Shown here: piece after piece, positions 5,360 through 10,723 of the stretch | Position numbering within the stretch: position 1 is the stretch's first letter | Layout: every line of letters starts with the position of its first letter | NCBI GenBank assembly: GCA_002509325.1 | Contig: DADO01000111.1 | Span: 1-10,723, forward strand | Direction: 5' to 3' | DNA length: 10,723 bases | DNA from: Methanosarcina sp. UBA402 | GTDB lineage: Archaea; Halobacteriota; Methanosarcinia; Methanosarcinales; Methanosarcinaceae | Notes under the pieces: generated by a model | Database searches by the model: none | Seen by the model: the letters and a program-made list of their open reading frames with translations, nothing else | Told to the model about the DNA's origin: nothing | Made by a program: the position numbers and the translations under genes

Positions 5360-6544
5360 TTATGGAATAATCCTTCTGGCCTCGATATAGTATCTTTTCT
5401 CATTTTCCTTTCCAAGGGAAAATGATTTTTTCGGAAGGACACCCTTCTTTTTTATAAGGGAAAAAAATTCGTTCTTTTTTAAGGGGGGAAGAAAGAAACC
5501 AATATTGCCCTGTTCTTTTCCAAGTTTTTTTACGACTTCAGGGTCATGCTCATATTCGATAGAATAATTATCAATAATCTCGTCAAGGGTTTCGACCTCA
5601 AGATCATGTGCAGGGTTATCAAAAACCAGGACACCGCACTTATCTTTTGTAATAAATCCTATTGAGTGCCCAATAGCAGAAAAATCGGTATTTGAAGGAC
5701 AGACCCTGGATTCTTTAATCCTTGCATTGAATTTCCTGAGCAACTCTTCGGGATCAATTCCGTTTACAACCCTGTGAATCGGTTCAAAGGAAAGCCCTGG
5801 ATCGTGAATATTTACAAGTTCGACCATTGCATACCTTGCAGGATGGTCTGAATGTACGGTCTCTTTAATCTGTTCCCAGAAACTCTTTGCGGCAGCAAGG
5901 CTGTGATTTCCATCGCCAACAAGAAGGGGTTTCAGATTTAGAATTTTATCCGAAATTTCTTTAATTATCTTTTCGTCACTGATCCTATACCCTGTGACAT
6001 GCCCACCCTTTTCCATCAGGTCAAAATCATAAACTTGGTTATCTTTACAAACCAAATCATCCGTGTTTCTGGGGACAACAGAGAAATCAGGATCATCATA
6101 TAATACTAAAACATGCGAAAGTTCAAGATCTGCGTTTTCCCTTATCCTGACTCTTGTAGGAAGCCTTTCTTTAATGGTGCCTTCGGTTGGCTTGATAAAT
6201 GAATCGGTCCCATCAAACTGATAGTCTTCCAGGTCGACTGCAACCACAAGCCCTGTTCTTACTTTGCTCGAAACCGAGCGCTTTACAAGAATAAAACAGA
6301 GGCCGTAATCAACAAGAATTTTTTTATAATCACTTAGAGTTTTATGAATCTTATTTACTCTATTTTCATCTAAAGGAAGATATATTTCAGGATAAATGAG
6401 ATTAATAGCAGAAGGGGCATTTCCAACAAATTCTTCAACTCTTTTCCAGTATTCTAAATCCTGAGTGTGCTGATCACAGGCAATTACTGCCCACTTTTCC
6501 CAATTATCCTTTGGAAGAAGAATGCGAGGAGCGTATAAAACCAT
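5360..6544 (-). CDS. DUF1015 family protein
   Basis: A 394-residue soluble protein of the DUF1015 (COG4198) family, widespread in bacteria and archaea but without an established function. Family landmarks are PRILLPKDNWEKWAVIACDQ near the start, EGTIKERLPTRVRIRENADLELSHVLVLYDD (121-151), LLVGDGNHSLAAAK (207-220, equivalent to the DGHHRYAAA motif of other members) and NIHDPGLSFEPIHRVV (245-260). Here the motif reads Asp-Gly-Asn-His-Ser, so the second His-Arg pair common elsewhere is replaced by His-Ser. No signal peptide or membrane segment is seen. The ATG has no Shine-Dalgarno, and a TATA-like element sits about 27 nt before it. It follows the persulfide dioxygenase-like gene by 77 nt on the same strand, but with its own promoter, so a functional link is only possible. 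Confidence 0.88.
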   Translation of the reverse strand: MVLYAPRILLPKDNWEKWAVIACDQHTQDLEYWKRVEEFVGNAPSAINLIYPEIYLPLDENRVNKIHKTLSDYKKILVDYGLCFILVKRSVSSKVRTGLVVAVDLEDYQFDGTDSFIKPTEGTIKERLPTRVRIRENADLELSHVLVLYDDPDFSVVPRNTDDLVCKDNQVYDFDLMEKGGHVTGYRISDEKIIKEISDKILNLKPLLVGDGNHSLAAAKSFWEQIKETVHSDHPARYAMVELVNIHDPGLSFEPIHRVVNGIDPEELLRKFNARIKESRVCPSNTDFSAIGHSIGFITKDKCGVLVFDNPAHDLEVETLDEIIDNYSIEYEHDPEVVKKLGKEQGNIGFFLPPLKKNEFFSLIKKKGVLPKKSFSLGKENEKRYYIEARRIIP

Positions 6545-6563
6545 GGTTAGTTAAAAAAAGAGA

Positions 6564-6578
6564 GAGAATATAAAGATT
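6564..6578 (-). promoter_or_regulatory. Candidate TATA box for DUF1015 (leaderless)
   Basis: CTTTATATTC on the - strand is centred near 6571, 27 nt from the A of the ATG at 6544, which predicts transcription starting at the start codon. A second TATA-like element, GTATAAATT at 6597-6605, would leave a leader of about 28 nt. No Shine-Dalgarno is present in either case. Confidence 0.45.
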
Positions 6579-6621
6579 TCTAAACCCATCTTCTCAATTT
6601 ATACGTTTAAAGCGAAAAAAT

Positions 6622-7992
6622 TTATTTTACCACGTTATATCCGGCGTTTTTCCATGCAGCCATGCTGCCAAGAACATTATATACGCTATTGTAACCGTGT
6701 TTTTTCAAAATTGAGGCTGCAACACCGGAGCGCCGGGAACTGTCACAGTAAACGATTACCTTAGACTCTTTCGGGACTTTGCCCAGATTTCCTTCAAGCT
6801 CGCCAACATATATATGTTTAGCTCCTTGAATATGTCCTTCGTCCCACTCCTTTTTCTTCCTCACATCCAGAAGTGTCATTTCCTCGTTTTTCTCAAGTTT
6901 ATTCTTCAGATCGTGGACGGATATAAAACTAAATCCATCAACAGGTAAGGTTTTCATGTACCAAGCTGCAATTCCACCGTTTAAAAAACCCACTATATTG
7001 TCATAACCCAGGCGGATCAGATACCTTACAGCGGTTTCAAGTTGTTCCTTTTCCTCGAGCACGAGAAGTATGGGTTTATTAAAGGGAATCACCCAGCCAG
7101 CAAAGGAAGGTATTCCTCCGAGCCAGATGCTGTAGGAGTTTCTTATATGAACTCCTCCAAAAGAATGGGGCATGCGCGTATCCAAGACCACTGCCCCTTT
7201 TTCCATTTCTGCCCTGAATTCCTCGGGTAAAAGCAGCTTCGGAAATGGCAGGCCCTGCAGCAGGGGAGGACCCTGCAGATTATACTGCTCCATTTTCTTA
7301 AAGTAAGGGGGAAATTCAAGCTGCTCTTCAAGTTTGAACCTGATAAATTCTGCCTTATCGGTCTTCTGCAGAACAGGATTCTGGAGGCGCTCAAGTCCAA
7401 GAGTACTATAGTCCCGTTTGGCAATAGCTCCTCCGCAAACTGAGCCTGCACCATGCGCTGGACATAGTATTACTCCATCTCCAAGGGGAAGGATTTTGTT
7501 AAAAATACTGTCATATAGATTTGCTGCCAGCCTTGGAGCTTCCTCTGGCCCATAGAGATCGGTTCTTCCTACATCTCCTACGAACAGGGCATCGCCTGTA
7601 AAAACCATTACTGGCTCTTTTCCTGTATCAAGGTCTGTAAGGGTATAGGACATGCTCTCGTCTGTATGGCCTGGAGTATGTAAAGCATTCAGTCTCATTG
7701 AGCCAAAACTGAAATCCTGACCTTCACTCAAATAGTTTTCATATTTGAAATCCACACCCTGACCGTGATAGATTTCTGCGTCTGTAAGCTTCTTCAACTC
7801 CAGGGAACCAATTACGTAGTCCTCATTTCTGTGAGTCTCAAAAATATATTTTATATTTATGCCCTCTCTTCTGGCAAGATCAACATAGACCTGACAGTCC
7901 CTTCGAGGATCGATAACTATGGCTTCGTCTTCCGAACCAATGAAATAAGAAAGATGAGCCAGACCTTCCGATTTAATGCGTTCAAACTTCAA
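6622..7992 (-). CDS. CstB-like persulfide dioxygenase-rhodanese fusion
   Basis: A 456-residue three-domain protein. Residues 1-230 are a metallo-beta-lactamase fold of the ETHE1/persulfide dioxygenase type, with THRNEDY at 53-59 (His54), TPGHTDES at 106-113 (His109), FTGDALFVGDVGRTD at 131-145 (Asp134) and CPAHGAG at 177-183. Residues about 255-350 are a rhodanese-like domain whose active-site loop has no Cys (PILLVLEEKEQ). Residues about 357-456 are a complete rhodanese with YCDSSRRSG, catalytic Cys416. This order and length match staphylococcal CstB, which oxidises low-molecular-weight persulfides with O2 at a non-haem iron and passes sulfur through the last domain. By analogy it would clear sulfane sulfur; the thiol carrier here is unknown. 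The start is TTG, chosen because GGGGG (7999-8003) lies 6 nt upstream and the N-terminus matches the family. A T-run follows the stop. Confidence 0.88.
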   Translation of the reverse strand: MKFERIKSEGLAHLSYFIGSEDEAIVIDPRRDCQVYVDLARREGINIKYIFETHRNEDYVIGSLELKKLTDAEIYHGQGVDFKYENYLSEGQDFSFGSMRLNALHTPGHTDESMSYTLTDLDTGKEPVMVFTGDALFVGDVGRTDLYGPEEAPRLAANLYDSIFNKILPLGDGVILCPAHGAGSVCGGAIAKRDYSTLGLERLQNPVLQKTDKAEFIRFKLEEQLEFPPYFKKMEQYNLQGPPLLQGLPFPKLLLPEEFRAEMEKGAVVLDTRMPHSFGGVHIRNSYSIWLGGIPSFAGWVIPFNKPILLVLEEKEQLETAVRYLIRLGYDNIVGFLNGGIAAWYMKTLPVDGFSFISVHDLKNKLEKNEEMTLLDVRKKKEWDEGHIQGAKHIYVGELEGNLGKVPKESKVIVYCDSSRRSGVAASILKKHGYNSVYNVLGSMAAWKNAGYNVVK

Positions 7993-8034
7993 GCTAAACC
8001 CCCTTCAGCTATATTTTATTGTATTACGAAATAA

Positions 8035-8559
8035 GTTTCTGCCTGGTGCAGATTCTCTACTTAAGCAGATAACCGGCATATTTCATATTTTTTTGAAAAA
8101 TTGAATTTTTCAGCTAGATATTAAGAAAGTAAAAGCCTCATGCAAAATAAGTAGAAATATGAGGGCAAAAGGAAATAGAAATTCAATATTAAGAGAAAGT
8201 AAAATTCCAGTATAATTCCAGTATAATTCCAGTATAAAAACAGAATTCTAAATACCAAAAGCAAGTAAAATTGTAATGTAAATAGAATTGTAATGCAAGT
8301 AAAGTTCGGTAGTGAGTGTGAGTTATTGAAAAGCATATGCATGAGACTCTCTACATATTCTCAAATAAGAGAGATATATTTGCTTTTCGGGAATTGATCG
8401 GTAACTCACGTACACGACCTAAAGTTCTAATATTAAAAAATATGAAAAATAGAAAAATTATGAGTAGAAACAGAACCTGAAATAATTGAAAACCAATACA
8501 GTCAGCTTCTCATAATTTTTTCCATGTCAATTTTCATTTTTCGATTTTTATTAGGACCT
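8035..8559. other. AT-rich intergenic region without a recognisable gene
   Basis: About 525 bp of AT-rich spacer. It holds the 11-bp tandem repeats described separately, the quasi-repeats ATTGTAATG (8270-8278, 8287-8295) and GCAAGTAAA (8261-8269, 8295-8303), and T-runs on the - strand near 8430-8460 that could end the surface-protein transcript. A 73-codon - strand reading frame at 8121-8342 is hydrophobic only because it reads AT-rich repeats; I do not accept it as a gene. Confidence 0.6.
8204..8236. repeat. Three perfect 11-bp tandem repeats
   Basis: ATTCCAGTATA occurs three times without a mismatch in a noncoding AT-rich spacer. The unit is about one helical turn, so it could present a protein site on one face of the DNA, but simple slippage is as likely. 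Confidence 0.9.
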
Positions 8560-9876
8560 TTATTCGGACTCCCCAACAGTTATCGAGTAGTCAAAACTGT
8601 CAGTATTTTTCGGGAGAATTGTAAGTTCCCAGGCTCCGATTGCTCCGGATGCTTTATAAGTTTCGATGTATTGCTCATTGTAACTTTCATAACTTGAGCC
8701 ATCTTTCATTGCCCAGATGGGAAAGCTGTACCCCTGAATGTATACGGTGCCGCTTTCAGTAGCTTTTACAAGGGCTGTATTAATAGGGATGGAATTGCAT
8801 TTCAGGTTCACTTCAAAGTTTGGCATTTTCTTTTCAGGAGAGATACGTGGTGCATCCGTATCATAAATTGCAGTCGAAATTTCAATCGTTATTGGACCGG
8901 CGGTTGTAGTGTTAAAGGTTTTCACGTAAGGAACTGAAGTTTGTTTACCAACCGTAAAGCTCAGGCTTATTTGCGGAACAGATCCGTCATTCTCTTTTCC
9001 GTCGGCATTCATTTCGATGAAAGCGTTGTAACTTCCGGTAGCATTTTCCGGAACCGGAATTCGGATGATCATATTGGTAATTTCACCTGCTTTTATGGTT
9101 GAAGGCGCAGAGACCTCTATTATATCTTCACTAAAAGCAGGTTCGCTAAAAGAATAATCATACATATCATAGCTTACTACTTTGGGATCGATAGTGACGT
9201 CTTTTTCTACTAAGTTTTTGATTTTTATCGAGTATACATACTCCTTTCCAGCCTCAATGATATCAGAGATGTAGCTTGTCTGAAGCTCAAGTTTCGGACG
9301 AACGGGTACCGAAATCCCAATGTACATTGCATTGACATACTGGGGATTAATATAATCGTCAGGATATCCATGAATATATATAGGATCAATATAATCGTCA
9401 GGGTAAATGTCATCTGTAAAGGCTACCTGGGCGTTATATTCTCTGATTTCTGCATCTTCGGGAACACATACCACAACAGTAAAGTCCTGCTTTACGCCGG
9501 GGCTTACACTTACGTTTGCTGGGGATATTGTAATCCAGCTTTCATTTATATTATGGTAATAACCGTAAGGTGTAGCTACAACTTTCGGTGCTATATTGAG
9601 TGTTTCACTGCCTTCGTTCCTGAAGCTTACATTAAATGTTTCACTATCTCCCGGCATGATGAATGCGGAATAATAGGTTGGGTCGATATAATGTACGGTG
9701 TAATCTCCGCCAATTACTTCCTGTTCAAGAATTGTATACTTTTCATAAGTTCTGTTTTCGTAAGTTGTACTTCCGCCAAGTTCTTCGGGCTGAGCAAACA
9801 CAGCCGGTATCAATACCAGGCAAAGTAATAAACTTAAAAATTGGAATACTGTCTTCAATACTGTACTTTTCCTCAT
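8560..9876 (-). CDS. Secreted surface protein with 13-residue internal repeat
   Basis: A 438-residue exported protein of unknown function. Residues 1-28 are a classical signal peptide (basic start, hydrophobic core 8-25, cleavage expected after VFA before Gln29). The mature part is rich in beta strands, Tyr, Asp and Pro, and has two or three stretches resembling Ig-like or NEW-type modules of archaeal envelope proteins (for example PGDSETFNVSFRNEGSETLNI near 75-95 and EYVYSIKIKNL near 212-222). YPDDYI(D/N)P(I/Q)Y occurs twice at 158-183 with a 13-residue period, and a related YIDPTYY lies at 63-69. Several N-glycosylation sequons are visible (Asn41, 82, 111, 121, 278, 322). There is no C-terminal membrane anchor, so it is probably released or bound to the S-layer. 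The ATG follows GAAGGAGC (9884-9891) by 7 nt. It appears to be transcribed alone. Confidence 0.85.
   Translation of the reverse strand: MRKSTVLKTVFQFLSLLLCLVLIPAVFAQPEELGGSTTYENRTYEKYTILEQEVIGGDYTVHYIDPTYYSAFIMPGDSETFNVSFRNEGSETLNIAPKVVATPYGYYHNINESWITISPANVSVSPGVKQDFTVVVCVPEDAEIREYNAQVAFTDDIYPDDYIDPIYIHGYPDDYINPQYVNAMYIGISVPVRPKLELQTSYISDIIEAGKEYVYSIKIKNLVEKDVTIDPKVVSYDMYDYSFSEPAFSEDIIEVSAPSTIKAGEITNMIIRIPVPENATGSYNAFIEMNADGKENDGSVPQISLSFTVGKQTSVPYVKTFNTTTAGPITIEISTAIYDTDAPRISPEKKMPNFEVNLKCNSIPINTALVKATESGTVYIQGYSFPIWAMKDGSSYESYNEQYIETYKASGAIGAWELTILPKNTDSFDYSITVGESE
9344..9402. repeat. Internal coding duplication, 39-bp period
   Basis: GGATTAATATAATCGTCAGG at 9344-9363 recurs at 9383-9402 with a single mismatch. 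It encodes the two Tyr-Pro-Asp-Asp-Tyr-Ile units of the surface protein. The near identity at the DNA level suggests a recent duplication or gene conversion. Confidence 0.85.
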
Positions 9877-10280
9877 GTTTCTAGCTCCTTCTTTTTAAAG
9901 AATTATAATTTCTAATCGACGCACTCGGGGCTTCCAAACTCCTGCAAGATTCGCGTAAGACTTTTGCTCGAATAAACTATAATTTTTAAACAGATTGCAA
10001 GATATGGATTTTCTTTATGATGTGCATAAGTTCATCATATGTCCTAGTATAAAATACTTATGAAATTTACAACCATTGTGAGACTTACAATGAGGCTCGC
10101 AAAATCAGCACTAAAATTTATCCTCAAAAGAGAGTTAATCTGTTAAATAACTTAATAAGTGAAAAGGTACTATAATTTAATAACAACAGGAACAGTCAGT
10201 AAGGCCTTATGAAATATCCAATCGAAAAAAAATGGAATAGTACAGTAGATATTTATTCAGCCATCAAAATCTTATAATTT
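9877..10280. other. Intergenic region with surface-protein leader
   Basis: About 400 bp with no gene I can support. On the - strand it holds the Shine-Dalgarno of the surface-protein gene at 9884-9891 and an AT-rich patch near 9975-9992 (TTTAAAAATTATAG) that could be its TATA box, implying a leader of roughly 80-90 nt. The rest (10000-10280) is AT-rich without clear hairpins or repeats. Confidence 0.5.
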
Positions 10281-10622
10281 TTATAAAATTTCCTTAAGAG
10301 CTTCTGAAGCTGTATAAACGCTTCCAACTCCAAAAATGTACTGGGTTATCCTGATTGCCTGCATAATTTCTTCTTTGTTGCCCCTGCCTGTATCGCCTGA
10401 GCAGCGAGGGATTTTATTTACTCCACCTACCGAGCCATTAGCTGCATCCAGGGCCATTGCAAGCAGAAATTTGTACTTGAGAGGAACCCCACCCTCCACA
10501 AAAGCAAGTTCGCGTGTACTTTCAAGCAGAGTAAATAATTCAGGATCCTGAACAGCAATAACCAGTAATGGGTTTTCTGTCAGTGTGCCATCTCCTGGTC
10601 GTGCGCTATTAGTTAGTTGATG
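10281..10622 (-). pseudogene. Carboxymuconolactone decarboxylase-like gene, no start, compensated frameshifts
   Basis: The frame is open for 113 codons and reads ENPLLVIAVQDPELFTLLES, RELAFVEGGVPLKYKFLLAMALDAANGS, then EEIMQAIRITQYIFGVGSVYTASEALKEIL. This is the fold of small AhpD/carboxymuconolactone decarboxylase-like proteins of methanogens, without the CxxC redox pair. Between the two blocks the reading NKIPRCSGDTGRGNK is foreign. The next frame gives KSLAAQAIQAGATK, the expected family sequence. A TAAA duplication at 10411-10420 shifts the frame, and a lost base near 10370-10377 restores it. The 5' part has no ATG, GTG or TTG in frame before the GTG at 10499, which sits inside the domain without a ribosome site; the ATG at 10591 is out of frame. 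I judge it a decaying gene, though a protein starting at 10499 cannot be excluded. Confidence 0.75.
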
Positions 10623-10628
10623 TTATTT

Positions 10629-10643
10629 CTAAAACGCTTTTAG
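10629..10643. other. Small perfect hairpin at the window edge
   Basis: CTAAAA-CGC-TTTTAG is a 6-bp stem with a 3-nt loop in the last 100 bp, which otherwise show no gene. It lies just upstream of the broken decarboxylase-like gene; its role is unknown. Confidence 0.4.
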
Positions 10644-10723
10644 TGGCGTATCGTACCTTTTTTGCAATTCAGTAAGGTTAATAAGCATACTTGATATACG
10701 AAACATAAGGCATTTCTAGCACT

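Noticed and set aside
8121..8342. 73-codon hydrophobic frame on the - strand
   Set aside because: Its Phe/Leu/Tyr content comes from AT-rich tandem repeats; no ribosome site or family pattern.

Overview
The window looks like a chromosomal segment of a methanogenic archaeon, most probably a Methanosarcina species. The evidence is a group II chaperonin (thermosome) gene with an archaeal Shine-Dalgarno, methanogen-type DUF2119 and DUF1015 proteins, TATA-box promoters (two of them placed for leaderless mRNAs), AT-rich spacers, and debris of IS110 and IS200/IS605 type elements. The genus is inferred from remembered protein similarity; no search was run.

Layout. (1) 1-2020: a thermosome subunit gene on the + strand with a long leader, ending at a strong hairpin terminator shared with the convergent operon. 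(2) 2016-3519, - strand: a two-gene operon. A TlyA-like S4/FtsJ rRNA 2'-O-methyltransferase comes first, then a DUF2119 protein that I read as an M14/aspartoacylase-like metallohydrolase. Low-complexity DNA sits at their junction: an acidic C-terminal tail on the first and a 9-bp minisatellite giving a (Gly-Ser-Lys)n stretch near the N-terminus of the second. (3) About 3690-5320: a graveyard of mobile elements. It holds what looks like an internally deleted IS200/IS605 derivative, a truncated IS110 transposase with three frameshifts, and a second orphan right-end/guide-RNA-like structured segment. Between these lies an intact 51-aa DUF1328 (UPF0391) membrane protein gene whose best start codon is AUA. 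(4) 5360-7992, - strand: a DUF1015 protein, and upstream of it a metallo-beta-lactamase/double-rhodanese fusion resembling CstB-type persulfide dioxygenase-sulfurtransferases. (5) 8035-8559: AT-rich spacer with short tandem repeats. (6) 8560-9876, - strand: a secreted, probably glycosylated surface protein with a 13-residue internal repeat. (7) 10281-10622, - strand: a carboxymuconolactone decarboxylase-like gene that has lost its start and carries a +4/-1 pair of frameshifts, so about 14 core residues are read out of frame.

The genes do not form one pathway. The theme is housekeeping and stress functions (chaperonin, rRNA methylation, sulfane-sulfur handling) around a decayed insertion hotspot. 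I see no CRISPR array, tRNA, rRNA or complete mobile element. The most interesting items are the AUA-start DUF1328 gene, the two transposon ends with guide-RNA-like folds, the compensated frameshift in the decarboxylase-like gene, and the minisatellite-encoded linker.
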